Below are positions 44,346 through 55,213 of a stretch of 64,000 nt of DNA, in pieces. Position 1 is the first letter of the stretch. Every line of letters starts with the position of its first letter. Source of the DNA: Cryobacterium roopkundense (GTDB lineage Bacteria; Actinomycetota; Actinomycetes; Actinomycetales; Microbacteriaceae); NCBI RefSeq assembly GCF_014200405.1, contig NZ_JACHBQ010000001.1:558001-622000 (forward strand). Reading direction: 5' to 3'. The notes beneath the pieces are model-generated. The model was not told the DNA's origin and ran no database searches. It saw nothing but the letters and a program-made list of their open reading frames with translations. Made by a program: the position numbers and the translations under genes.

Positions 44346-45575
44346 ATGCCGGAACGTGGATTTGCCGTACTCGAGTTCCAGACGACGGGGCTGTTTCCCT
44401 ACCGGCTCGACAGGGTGGTCGAGGTGGCCGTCGTGCACCTCGATGCCCGAGCTCGCATCACGGGACGCTGGCACACTGTCGTCAATCCTCTTCGGGAGTT
44501 GGCGGGCGATCGCAGCCACGGGCTCGGCGCGGCCGAGGCACGCGCGGCGCCAACCTTCGACCTGATCGCACCCCGGCTGGTCGAGTTGCTGTCCGGCCGC
44601 GTGCTCGTGGCTCACAACGCCCAGTTCGATACCGGTTTTCTGATGGGCGAATTCGCTCGAATGGGGTATCGTCCACGCCTCGGTATGGATGCCATCTGCA
44701 CCATGCAGCTCGCACGGGATTTTCTTCCCGGGGCGGGGCGGTCCCTCTCCGATTGCTGTGCCGCCTTCGACATCGAGGTCGGGGACCTGCGGCAGGCGCT
44801 TGGGCACGCGGTAGCAACCGCTGAACTCCTGTCGGCGTACGTGCAGAGCGCACCCGCCCTGTCGTCCTGGCAGGACGCGCTTGACCGAGCGGCGTCGATG
44901 CCTTGGAAGCACCTGTCCGGGCCGACTGCGCAGTGGGTGCCGCGGCGCCTCACCGGGGCACCGCACACCCCGACCTTCCTCGAACGGATGACGGCACGGC
45001 TGCCCGACCACTCGGGCCCCGACGGCCACCTCGATTATCTGGCGCTCCTCGACCGATCCATGCTCACCAGGGAGCTGTCAGTGAGCGACCTGGGGGCGCT
45101 CGTGCAACTCGCCGCGCTGCGGGGGATCGACCGTGACACCTGCCGGAGTCTCAACGTGGAGTACTGTGACGACCTCGCGCGGGTCGCGGCGGCGACGGGC
45201 GGTCTGACGGCGGGCGACCGCGCGGACCTTCGTGCGGTGGCCCGGATGCTCGATGTGTCCCATGTTTCCGCGGCGTCCGCTGCCGATCGTGCCGAGGCGC
45301 GGTCGCCGTCGTCGGGCACGACCTCCTGCGAGGGCGTGAAGCTGACTCGCGGCGACATCGTCGTGCTCACGGGGGACCTGGCCCGGTCACGCGATGATTG
45401 GCACCGGGAATTGAGCGCTCGCGGATTCAGGGTGGCGCCCGCGATCACCATGCGCACGAGACTGCTCGTGGCGGCGAACCCGAGTTCGCCCACCGGTAAG
45501 ACGGGCAAGGCTCAGGACTACGGCATTCCGATCGTGTCCGAATTCGGCCTTCGTTCCCTCATCGGCGTGCACTAG
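44346..45575 (+). CDS. DEDDh exonuclease-like protein with BRCT domain, catalytic residues lost
   Basis: The 409-aa protein has an N-terminal DnaQ/PolC-like exonuclease fold (residues 1-170) and a C-terminal BRCT domain (about 330-405, DIVVLTGDLARSRDDWHRELSARGF). The exonuclease normally needs DxE, a middle Asp, and HxxxxD. Here motif I is E10-F-Q12, the middle Asp95 in AHNAQFD is kept, and motif III reads R149QALGH154, so His and Asp are both gone. It is probably a non-catalytic DNA-binding relative. The reading frame is clean and full length, so selection seems to maintain it. AAGGAAGA precedes the ATG. Confidence 0.85.
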   Translation: MPERGFAVLEFQTTGLFPYRLDRVVEVAVVHLDARARITGRWHTVVNPLRELAGDRSHGLGAAEARAAPTFDLIAPRLVELLSGRVLVAHNAQFDTGFLMGEFARMGYRPRLGMDAICTMQLARDFLPGAGRSLSDCCAAFDIEVGDLRQALGHAVATAELLSAYVQSAPALSSWQDALDRAASMPWKHLSGPTAQWVPRRLTGAPHTPTFLERMTARLPDHSGPDGHLDYLALLDRSMLTRELSVSDLGALVQLAALRGIDRDTCRSLNVEYCDDLARVAAATGGLTAGDRADLRAVARMLDVSHVSAASAADRAEARSPSSGTTSCEGVKLTRGDIVVLTGDLARSRDDWHRELSARGFRVAPAITMRTRLLVAANPSSPTGKTGKAQDYGIPIVSEFGLRSLIGVH

Positions 45576-45592
45576 CCCCGAGTCGACTCCGA

Positions 45593-45979
45593 TCAGCGGC
45601 GTCTCTCCGCCTCAAGCTCCCGGGCGCAAGCTATGCAGTACTCCGTTGCGGGCTGCGCCTCGAGTCGGTCGCGGCCGATCGCTTCTCCCCGCCGGGTGCA
45701 GAAACCGTAGGTGTCATTCGCTACCCGCTCCAGGGCCCGATCGATACGGGCCAGCTTCTCGGCGAACTCGTGGTGAACACCGGACAGCCGTGACCACTCC
45801 ATGGTGAGCGTCGGACCCTCCGGGTCGTGCTCGTCGTCCTGCGTTCCGTCGCGGGCCTCCCGCACATCATCGAGTGATCCCGACAACCGGTCCAGTTCGG
45901 CGACGAGTTCGACCCGCATCCGCTGCAGGTTCTTTTCAAAGTGCCTCACGTCGGCAGTGGTGAGGGCTGTCATGACCAT
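45593..45979 (-). CDS. TraR/DksA-like protein missing one zinc cysteine
   Basis: The 128-aa protein has an N-terminal coiled coil (about residues 10-88) and a C-terminal DksA/TraR zinc-finger region YGFCTRRGEAIGRDRLEAQPATEYCIAC. The expected C-x2-C pair is Cys94 and Arg97; the second pair (Cys115, Cys118) is intact. Family members bind RNA polymerase through the secondary channel. It has AGGAG before the ATG and is 17 bp from the convergent exonuclease-like gene. A paralogue of the same length lies at 55816-56202. Confidence 0.85.
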   Translation of the reverse strand: MVMTALTTADVRHFEKNLQRMRVELVAELDRLSGSLDDVREARDGTQDDEHDPEGPTLTMEWSRLSGVHHEFAEKLARIDRALERVANDTYGFCTRRGEAIGRDRLEAQPATEYCIACARELEAERRR

Positions 45980-46157
45980 GATTGCTCCTGTTGTTTCTGG
46001 AGACGCCCCTCAGAGCTGTCGGAGGACCGTCATCGCGCTGAACCGTGCTACACCGGGTGGCGGCTCGGAGAATAGCGGAATTATACGCCCAGGTTGAGGA
46101 GGGCAACAGGAGCGGCGGGAGCGCGCAGCTCAGACCGGTCAGAACACAGGACCCGGA

Positions 46158-46931
46158 TCAAGAGCTTCCGATAAGGCCGCGCAGGCAGTCCTCGATACTC
46201 ACGCCGCGCACCCTGGCGCGCTGGGAGAGGCGAGAGTAGTCCTCGGCGCTGAGGGTGAGCGTCACGCTGCGGCGCTCACTCACGCTGCGCAGCGCGCCGC
46301 CGACGGTGGACTCACTCCCGAGCTGCTGGTCTCCGATGGTTTCGTGTGCGTCGCCGAGCTCGGCGTCATCGAGGGAGAACAGTCCGTCCTGAGTGAAGGT
46401 GTGGGCATCCTTGTGAGGCGCCGGGGGAATCGTTGGGCGAGTCGTTGCGGGGCCGGTGCCGGTATAGCCGGGTCCGCTTCGAACAGGGGCCCCGCGCTGG
46501 AACGACTCCGCGGCGCCGCGGGCGCGCACATCGGCTGCCTCGTTGAGCGGATGATTGGCGTGGCCTTTCACCCACTCGAAGCGGTACGTGCGGCCCACGA
46601 TTTCGACGTCGATCTCCTTCAAGATCTCCACGTTCATCACCGGCTTGCCGTCGGCCTTGCGCCAGCCCTTGGCTTTCCAGCCGCGCATCCACTTCGTCAC
46701 GCAGTTGATCACGTACTGGCTGTCGCAGAGCACGAGCAGGTCGTCGTCGATGTGCTTCGTTGCCCTGAAGAGTTCGAGCACGGCCTGAAGCTCACCCTGG
46801 TTGTTCGTGGCGTGCTTCCAACCGCCGGCAGCCCAACTGTTGTCGTCGACGTACCAGGCCCAGCCTGCGGGACCCGGATTGCCGAGCGCGGAACCGTCGG
46901 CGGCAGCTGTAATCGTCATTGGTCTATTCAA
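46158..46931 (-). CDS. rnhA: ribonuclease HI with C-terminal ribbon-helix-helix-like extension
   Basis: The 257-aa protein is about 100 residues longer than standard RNase HI. Catalytic residues are intact: Asp12 (AADGSALGNPG), Glu47 (NNQGELQAVL), Asp70 (LCDSQYVIN), His124 (GHANHP) and Asp134 (NEAADVRARG). After a proline/glycine linker, residues about 220-255 (RRSVTLTLSAEDYSRLSQRARVRG, then IEDCLRGLI) look like a ribbon-helix-helix DNA-binding unit. It cuts RNA in RNA-DNA hybrids; the tail may add nucleic-acid or partner binding. Confidence 0.88.
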   Translation of the reverse strand: MNRPMTITAAADGSALGNPGPAGWAWYVDDNSWAAGGWKHATNNQGELQAVLELFRATKHIDDDLLVLCDSQYVINCVTKWMRGWKAKGWRKADGKPVMNVEILKEIDVEIVGRTYRFEWVKGHANHPLNEAADVRARGAAESFQRGAPVRSGPGYTGTGPATTRPTIPPAPHKDAHTFTQDGLFSLDDAELGDAHETIGDQQLGSESTVGGALRSVSERRSVTLTLSAEDYSRLSQRARVRGVSIEDCLRGLIGSS

Positions 46932-47026
46932 CCACCGGCGCTATGTGTCCAACGTGTAAACGGGGACCCTCATGCCGTTGCCGCGGGTGTGATCATCTGG
47001 TGATCGAACGTTAACGGCGCCCACGG

Positions 47027-47047
47027 TTCGCGGAAACACGCCGCGAA
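47027..47047. other. hairpin in the narK upstream region
   Basis: TTCGCGG (47027-47033) and CCGCGAA (47041-47047) form a 7-bp stem with a 7-nt loop, 60 bp before the narK start. A second small repeat GATCA/TGATC lies at 46991-47005. They may be regulator sites or a leader structure for nitrate control; no known nitrogen-regulator box is convincing. Confidence 0.35.
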
Positions 47048-47106
47048 TATCGTCAAATCAGACACCAACCCCTTGTTTGCCCCCCCATCGATCCCAGGGA
47101 GCCCTC

Positions 47107-48543
47107 TTGACACCCACGTCTGTTGCGTCAGAAGCACTGACCAGCCCGCCCGTTGACCAGCATTCGTCCGCTGCCGTTCTGGTGCACCGGCCCGGTCGCT
47201 GGATCGACAACTGGAACCCCGAGAACAAGGAGCAGTGGGAAAACGGCGGCAAGCTCATCGCCGCCCGCAACCTCAAGTGGTCGATTTTCGCCGAATTCCT
47301 CGGCTTCGTGGTCTGGCAGCTGTGGAGCATCGTGGTGGTGTCCCTGCCGGCCGCCGGCTTCACGTTCTCCACCGCCGAGATCTTCTGGCTCATCTCAATG
47401 CCGAGCCTCGTGGGCGCCACGCTGCGCTTTCCGTACACCTTCCTGGTTCCCAAGTTCGGTGGCCGCAACTGGACCATCATCTCGGCCGGTCTGCTGCTCA
47501 TCCCCTCAATCGCCCTCGCCATCTGCGTGGGTAACCCCGACACCCCGTTCGGCGTGATGCTGTTCGTGGCCGCGCTCGCCGGCTTCGGCGGCGGAAACTT
47601 CGCCAGCTCGATGTCAAACATCACCTACTTCTACCCGCAGGCACAGAAGGGCTACGCTCTCGGCCTCAACGCCGCCGGCGGCAACCTCGGCGCCTCGATG
47701 GCCCAGCTCATCGTGCCGATAGTAATCACCCTCGGCGCCGTCGGCACTCTTGGTGTTGGTGGACTGAATATCACCCTTGCCGGCTGGTTCTGGGTGCCGT
47801 TCATCCTGGTGGCCATGTGGGGCGCCTGGAAGTACATGGACAACCTATCGAGTGCTAAGGCCGACTTCGCCGGTTCCGTCGCAGCGCTGAAGGAGCCGCA
47901 CCTGTGGATCCTCGCCGTGCTGTACATCGGCACCTTCGGCTCGTTCATCGGCTTCGCGAGTGTGTTCCCCAAGCTCATCGCGGACCAGTTCCCCGACTAT
48001 TCCACGTTCCAGGTGGCATCCGCTTCGCTCTCGCTCGCCTTCATCGGGGCGCTCGTCGGCTCGTTGGCCCGCCCGGCCGGCGGGCGGCTCGCGGACCGCT
48101 TCGGCGGGGCATCCGTCACCGTCGTCGCGTTCGGCGTGATGGCCGTCGGTGCCCTGATCGTTACGCTGGTGCTGCCGCTCGGCAACTTCTGGGCTTTCCT
48201 GGCCAGCTTCGTGCTGATCTTCGTGGCCACGGGGATCGGCAACGGCTCGACGTATCGCATGATTCCGAGCGTGTTCTCAGCTCGAAGCGGTGTGGCGGAC
48301 GCCCATGTGAACTCCGGCGACGTGAACACGCAACGCAAGACGGCGGCGGCCCTCGGCCTCATCTCGGCCATCGGAGCCTACGGCGGATTCATCATTCCGC
48401 AGGTGCTGGGCTTCTCGAAGACCACAACGGGCGACTACACCAGCGCGATCTACGGTTTCGCCGTGGCCTACGTTGTGCTGATGGCCGTCACGGCCTTCGT
48501 CTACATGCGCCGCGGCTCCTCGGTCGCAGGCCAGCGCATCTAG
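47107..48543 (+). CDS. narK: NarK-type nitrate/nitrite transporter
   Basis: 478 aa from TTG 47107, with AGGGAG 5 nt upstream. It is a 12-TM MFS protein with the nitrate/nitrite porter features: RNLKWSIFAEFLGFVVWQLWS in TM1 (substrate arginine region), ALAGFGGGNFASSMSNITYFYP (nitrate signature in TM5) and GIGNGSTYRMIPSVF in TM8-11. It leads a three-gene nitrate assimilation cluster, 43 nt before the reductase gene, and probably imports nitrate for it. Confidence 0.93.
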   Translation: MTPTSVASEALTSPPVDQHSSAAVLVHRPGRWIDNWNPENKEQWENGGKLIAARNLKWSIFAEFLGFVVWQLWSIVVVSLPAAGFTFSTAEIFWLISMPSLVGATLRFPYTFLVPKFGGRNWTIISAGLLLIPSIALAICVGNPDTPFGVMLFVAALAGFGGGNFASSMSNITYFYPQAQKGYALGLNAAGGNLGASMAQLIVPIVITLGAVGTLGVGGLNITLAGWFWVPFILVAMWGAWKYMDNLSSAKADFAGSVAALKEPHLWILAVLYIGTFGSFIGFASVFPKLIADQFPDYSTFQVASASLSLAFIGALVGSLARPAGGRLADRFGGASVTVVAFGVMAVGALIVTLVLPLGNFWAFLASFVLIFVATGIGNGSTYRMIPSVFSARSGVADAHVNSGDVNTQRKTAAALGLISAIGAYGGFIIPQVLGFSKTTTGDYTSAIYGFAVAYVVLMAVTAFVYMRRGSSVAGQRI

Positions 48544-48586
48544 ACTGTCGCCCGCAGCTCCCCACCCCCACCGAAAGAGGAAATCC

Positions 48587-50744
<2,158 letters not shown>

Positions 50745-50752
<8 letters not shown>

Positions 50753-52400
50753 GTCCGACAACGCCATCGAACGCATCGTGCTCGTGGGCTACGGCCCGGT
50801 GGGAGCGCGGTTCGTGGAGGAAATGCTGCCGCTCGTGCGCAGTGGTCGCGCCGCTCTCACAGTGGTGGGGGCGGAAGCCGCCGATGCCTACAACCGGGTC
50901 CTCATCGCCGAATATGCCGTGGGGCACGCCGACCGCGAGTCGCTCGAGGTCACCGATGCGAACGCGGCGCGTGACGCCGGTGTGCATATTCGCACGGGGG
51001 TGAGTGTCACGGCCATCAACCGCAACCGGCACTCGGTTTCCCTGAGTGACGGGACCCAGCTGCCATACGACCGTCTTGTACTCGCCACCGGCGCGCGGGC
51101 GAACGTACCCACCCTCGACGGCGTCAAACGGGTACGACGGGACATGCTGATGCCCACAGCGGATGCGTCGACGCTCGACTCGGCGCACGCGCCGCTTCCG
51201 CGTGGGGTCACCGTGCTGCGCGACGTCGCCGACGCCGAGCGCGTGCTCGCGGCCGTGCAGGCGGGGGCCAGGATCGTAGTGCTCGGAGCGGGCGTGCTGG
51301 GCATGGAGATCGCGCTCGCCGCGGCCCGAGCCGGCAGCCAAACCTGCGTGGTCTACCACGGCGAGATTCCGATGGCCCGCAATCTCGATCGCGGCGGCGG
51401 CACGGTGTTGGCGCGCAGCGCCAGGCGCGCGGGGGTCACCATGGTCAATCACTCGCGGGCCGAGAGTGTGCTCTTTCACGTGGACGATGACGGCGTCGAA
51501 CGCTTTGACGCGCTGATCTGCGCCGACGGCAAGCAGATCCACGGCGATCTGCTGCTGCTTTCCTGCGGCGTCGGGGCGCGCACCGAGCTGGCCGGTCTCG
51601 CCGGACTGCCGGTGTCGACCGGAATCCTGGTGGATGGGTCTCTGCAGAGCTGGGCGGATCCGGCCGTCTACGCGATCGGGGATTGCGCGCACCTCGCGCC
51701 GAAGCCAGCGGTCGGCGCGTCGAAGAAGCTGCCGTCCGGGGGACCGTCCGGTCTCATCGGCCCGGGATGGCGGCAGGCCGACTGGCTCGCGGCTCGTTTC
51801 GCGGCCGAGATCACCGATGCTGCCGTGGGGGCCGCGCTCGCCGCGTCCGCGTCCGCCGTGGTCATGCTCAAGGCCGAGGGCATCGATGTTGTTTCGGTGG
51901 GGAACACCGCCGCAGATCCGTGGGATGAGCAGCCGGGTGATCACGTGGGCGGGTGCGCATCCGCTCGCCTGAGCGTGTCGCACTGGGCCGATCCCGAACA
52001 CGGCCGCTACGTGAAAATGGTCACTCGTGGTGGCATTCTCGAGGGGTTCGTGTGCGTGGGCATGCCGCGCACGGCGGCCGAGCTCACCCTGCTCTTCGAG
52101 CGCGGCAGCGAGCTGCCCGCAGACCGCTCTGTGCTGTTGCGCTACGACGGGCCCGATTACGAGCCGGCCGAGGGCAACGCGTTCGCAGCCGATGCCACCG
52201 TGTGCTGGTGCAATGGCGTCACAGTCGGTGCGATCACCAAGGCGGCGGTCGCGGGGGAGCCCACGGTGTCGTGTGTCGGCGCGGCGACCCGGGCCGGAAC
52301 CGGGTGCGGCGGCTGCAAGGGGCGCATCACCGAGGTGCTCGAACACCTGGCGCAGGCGGGCGGCTCGACCGGAATCGGCTCGCAGGAAATCACGGTCTGA
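50745..52400 (+). CDS. nasB: NAD(P)H-dependent FAD/2Fe-2S electron-transfer subunit of nitrate reductase (NasB type)
   Basis: The 551-aa protein resembles the N-terminal half of NirB: FAD motif GYGPVG near residue 15, NAD(P)H motif LGAGVLGMEIA near 185, and YAIGDCAH. A BFD-like 2Fe-2S domain is at the C-terminus with Cys487 and Cys489 (CWC) and Cys521 and Cys524. The sirohaem nitrite reductase half of NirB is absent. It therefore most likely passes electrons from NAD(P)H to the nitrate reductase encoded just upstream. Confidence 0.88.
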
Positions 52401-52476
52401 CTCCCAGCCGATTCCAACGAGATCGAGGGTTACCGCCGAGGCGACTCGGTGGCACAGTGTCGGTCTTGGTCCGCAC

Positions 52477-52497
52477 CGCCCGGTAGACGACCGGGCG
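52477..52497 (+). terminator. hairpin after the nitrate operon
   Basis: CGCCCGGT (52477-52484) and ACCGGGCG (52490-52497) form an 8-bp stem with a 5-nt loop, 77 bp after the nasB-like stop. A small GGGGC-gaa-GCCCC hairpin follows at 52518-52530. No T-run follows either, so termination is likely but weakly supported. Confidence 0.45.
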
Positions 52498-52548
52498 CTC
52501 ACCGCGACCAGCTCGATGGGGCGAAGCCCCGGAATTGGAGTCTGACTC

Positions 52549-52770
52549 ATGGCAACAGGAGAAACCCCGGTGATGGACGCTATCACTGACATCAATGCTG
52601 TATCGCTTGCTCGCACGGACCTGGACGCCCGCTCGCTGCTGCTCGTGCGGATCGCCGCGCTCGTTGCCGTAGACGCGCCGATCGCGTCGTACCTGCTGCA
52701 CGTGGGGCCGGCTTCCGACGTGGGCCTCACGGTCGACGACGTGGAAGATGTTCTCGTGGCGGTGCCGCCC
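52549..52770 (+). pseudogene. carboxymuconolactone decarboxylase family protein, C-terminus lost
   Basis: The first 74 residues (AITDINAVSLARTDLDARSL, VRIAALVAVDAPIASYLLH, GLTVDDVEDVLVAVPP) match small actinobacterial CMD/AhpD-like proteins, which normally continue for another 35 or so residues. After VAVPP the resemblance ends abruptly at about 52770; the frame runs on to 52959 only as sequence antisense to the DUF1772 gene. The junction coincides with the DUF1772 stop at 52775, suggesting a deletion or rearrangement that joined the two genes tail to tail. Confidence 0.65.
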
Positions 52771-52774
52771 TGCG

Positions 52775-53267
52775 CTACGGGGACGCTCCACCCAACGAAA
52801 TCATCAGCGCTACGGACGAGGCAATCGCGAAAGCCGCTCGCGCATGGTTGGCCACGCTCCACCTCTGGTCGAGTGCGTTCCAGGCAGCGGATGATCCGAC
52901 CGACGCCACCGAAACACGTGAGAGTGCCGTGTTCAATGGAACGTTGCGAACGATGGTGATGCCCACGGCGACAACGGCCAGGGACGCGCCAACGGTTCGC
53001 AAGGGGGCTTTCCTGGACGATCGCGCCCGAGGCGAGTTCCGATCCGATCACGGCAACGGATGCCGCTGCGCCGCCGAAGAAGATGGTCATGAAGGGCAGG
53101 CGCGCGGCGCTCCTGTTGATGCCCTGCATCGCGTTGACGGCCTGGCCGGCAGGGAGTCTGCGGAAAGCGGGCATGACGATGGCCGCAAAGGCCAGGTGCA
53201 CCCCGCTGGCGAGCCTGGCGCCCACGGCTGCAGCACTGGTCACGGCGGTGCCGAGGTCTGCTGTCAT
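52775..53267 (-). pseudogene. DUF1772 (anthrone oxygenase-like) membrane protein, frameshifted in a G-run
   Basis: ATG at 53267 starts a membrane protein (AVGARLASGVHLAFAAIVMPAF, FMTIFFGGAAASVAVIGSELASG) that breaks after QESPL. The rest (RTVGASLAVVAVGITIVRNVPLN, WNALDQRWSVANHARAAFAIASSVALM) is in another frame. The switch falls in the five-G run at 53003-53007, so a one-base indel explains it and a sequencing error is possible. Repaired length is about 163 aa, typical for DUF1772. It overlaps the upstream fragment by 4 bp (ATGA). Confidence 0.75.
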
Positions 53268-53545
53268 GAGGCCGCCTCGGATGGTTGTCGCCAGGTGCCG
53301 GCTTCTGCTGTACGGCGGGCGTAGTCGGTGAAATCGGTGGCCGGTCGGCCAAGGACCGTCTCCAGGTCCGCCGTCACCGAGGCGTTTCGTCCGTCGAGTA
53401 TTGCCTCGAAGAGCTGAGACAGCGGCTCTGCGCACTCAGGTGGGAGACCATCGATGGCCACGTCATCGACAAACTCCTCCGGAGTGCTGGCTTCGTGAAG
53501 GCGCCGCTTACTGTGATGGCCGTGCTTGTCGGGGGCCGTGGATAG
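53264..53545 (-). pseudogene. C-terminal fragment of an NmrA-like NAD(P)-binding protein
   Basis: An open stretch of about 93 codons beginning after an in-frame TGA near 53547 reads EASTPEEFVDD...LPPECAEPLSQLFEAILDGRNASVTADLETVLGRPATDFTDYARRTA, the C-terminal end of actinobacterial NmrA/azoreductase-type oxidoreductases. The NAD(P)-binding N-terminal two thirds are absent. It overlaps the DUF1772 start by 4 bp, so the two were once an operon. Confidence 0.65.
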
Positions 53546-53573
53546 TCATGGAAAGTGAAACGGTCGAGCTGCC

Positions 53574-53973
53574 GTGCACGCGATTCGCGCCTGGGCGACT
53601 CTCCACCCGGAGGTGGCGCGCGGCTGGCTCAGAGGCAGATCCGATCGTGTGGCATCCGAGACTCTGCGACTATTCCATGAATCGCCGGCCGACCCGTGGA
53701 CGCTTGACTCCCTTGCAGAGCGAGGTGTCCCGCGCGACCTTTGCTCAGCGGTTTCACGCCAGGGTCGGTGAACCTCCCATGACCTACCTCACGCACTGGA
53801 GAATGCTTCTTGCCAGCGAAAAGCTGGCCGACCTCCAACTGACCATCGCGGGGATCGCCGCGGACGTGGGGTACGGCAGCCCCTTCGCCCTGAGCGCGGC
53901 CTTCAAGAGGCGATATGGACTGAGTCCCGCCGCGTACAGGCAACGTCACTGTCGTTTCGGCGGCGGCGCATAG
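53574..53973 (+). pseudogene. AraC-family regulator remnant, truncated and frameshifted
   Basis: The first frame gives AIRAWATLHPEVARGWLRG and LRLFHESPADPWTLDSLAERG, the linker and first helices of an AraC cupin-type regulator; the second helix-turn-helix part (VSRATFAQRFHARVGEPPMTYLTHWRM, IAADVGYGSPFALSAAFKRRYGLSPAAYRQ) follows in another frame, with the switch near 53715-53735. The N-terminal cupin domain is missing. It is divergent from the NmrA-like fragment, which such regulators often control. Confidence 0.7.
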
Positions 53974-53982
53974 GCTGGACCC

Positions 53983-54213
53983 ATGGCAAATGATAGCGCC
54001 CAGAAGCCGTCCGCCCCGTCCAAGGGGCCCGCGATCATGTTTTTCGCGGGAGCCTTCGCGGTGTTGATGTTCGCGATTCTGACTGTCGTTAACGCATCCG
54101 CCTGGTTCAACTACGTGTCCGCAGCCGTCTTCCTCGCCCTTGCGATCACGCTTGCCTATCGCGGGGTCTGGCTGCTGCTGCATTCGAGGGTGGCGAACCG
54201 CGCGAAGCGCTAG
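53983..54213 (+). CDS. small two-helix membrane protein
   Basis: The 76-aa protein has a short polar, lysine-containing N-terminus, two hydrophobic segments (IMFFAGAFAVLMFAILTVVNA and VSAAVFLALAITLAYRGVWLLL) and a basic C-terminus (RVANRAKR). It is intact and follows the AraC remnant by 9 bp. I do not recognise a family. Its stop overlaps the convergent downstream gene by 4 bp. Confidence 0.65.
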   Translation: MANDSAQKPSAPSKGPAIMFFAGAFAVLMFAILTVVNASAWFNYVSAAVFLALAITLAYRGVWLLLHSRVANRAKR

Positions 54214-55169
54214 AGCCGGTGAGAAGGGTCCGGGTGCAACGGCACGGGTGGTGGGGTCGGTTGCCTGGCTCGCAGGCGATCGACGAGCACCTTCACCTCG
54301 ATCGACGGCAGTGAGCGCTGCTCGTCCGCCTCCGGAAAAAGCACGGTGACCTGTGACCCCACCGCCTCGTGAACCTCGGCCGCGAGGGTGTGCCCGTCCA
54401 CGAGGTATCGGAGGTCACGGGGAGCCTCGGGCCACCAGCGCGCGCTCCAATTCCTCAGCCGTCGCACCAGCGCCTCGGGCAGGCCGAGCACAGCGGCATC
54501 CACTCGGTCGCTCGGGCGTTCGAGAAGCGGCGTACGGTCCAGGAGGGGCATGCCGTGCTCCTGCGCTTCAAGCAGGATGCGCGTCGGCAACTGGCCTAGC
54601 TTCCAGACGTGCCGGGATATGTCGGCGCCCCGGGTCAGCGCGTCGAACTCGCTGTCGGGCATCCGCTGCATCTGCTCCGCAATGGACGGCCGGGGCACGA
54701 AGCGCGAGCCCGGCCCGAGCGGCCCCATGACGCCCTGCACGCCGGTGACTGTCGTCACATCGTGTGGCGCACGGGCGCGATCCAGTGCCGGGCCGTGGCA
54801 CAGCACGACATTCGAATTCGGCACAGGAGCTGCTCCGGCCGGCACGCGCGAGAGGGCCGCGTCGTCTTCCGGATACAGAACGAGCACTGAAATCCCCAAC
54901 TCGGCCTGGACCTCCCCGGCCAGCAGATGCCCCTGCACCAGGAACGCGAGCTGCTCCTCGGGCGATGGCCACTCGAACGTCGAGCCCATGTGCTGCTCGA
55001 AGAGCCCGTTCCACGCGGTGAGCCGCGCCTCGAGTGCAGCGGACAGGCCCAGATTACCGGGATCGAACGGCCCGACACGCCTATCGGGGGAGGGCGACCG
55101 ATCCCAGAGCGGGAAACAGCCATACTCCTGCATCAGGAGCACGCGGGTGGGGAACGCGTCAAGAGCCAT
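54210..55169 (-). CDS. hypothetical protein made of two related halves
   Basis: The 319-aa protein has no membrane segment or signal peptide. Its halves are alignable. Residues about 8-100 (RVLLMQEYGCFPLWDRSP, ALEARLTAWNGLFEQH, LAFLVQGHLLAGEVQAELG, VLVLYPE) match about 195-285 (RILLEAQEHGMPLLDRTP, LVRRLRNWSARWWPE, LRYLVDGHTLAAEVHEAVG, VTVLFPE). This points to an internal duplication. I do not recognise the domain. The tail is proline-rich. It is divergent from the DUF4287 gene. Confidence 0.75.
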   Translation of the reverse strand: MALDAFPTRVLLMQEYGCFPLWDRSPSPDRRVGPFDPGNLGLSAALEARLTAWNGLFEQHMGSTFEWPSPEEQLAFLVQGHLLAGEVQAELGISVLVLYPEDDAALSRVPAGAAPVPNSNVVLCHGPALDRARAPHDVTTVTGVQGVMGPLGPGSRFVPRPSIAEQMQRMPDSEFDALTRGADISRHVWKLGQLPTRILLEAQEHGMPLLDRTPLLERPSDRVDAAVLGLPEALVRRLRNWSARWWPEAPRDLRYLVDGHTLAAEVHEAVGSQVTVLFPEADEQRSLPSIEVKVLVDRLRARQPTPPPVPLHPDPSHRL

Positions 55170-55213
55170 GCCCCGACCCTAGCGATCCCGGCCAGCGGGT
55201 GCAGACTGGGACT

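Noticed and set aside
46932-47106. GlnR-type nitrogen regulator box upstream of narK
   Set aside because: GTTAAC and GGAAAC occur but with wrong spacing (16 nt instead of about 6), so no convincing box.
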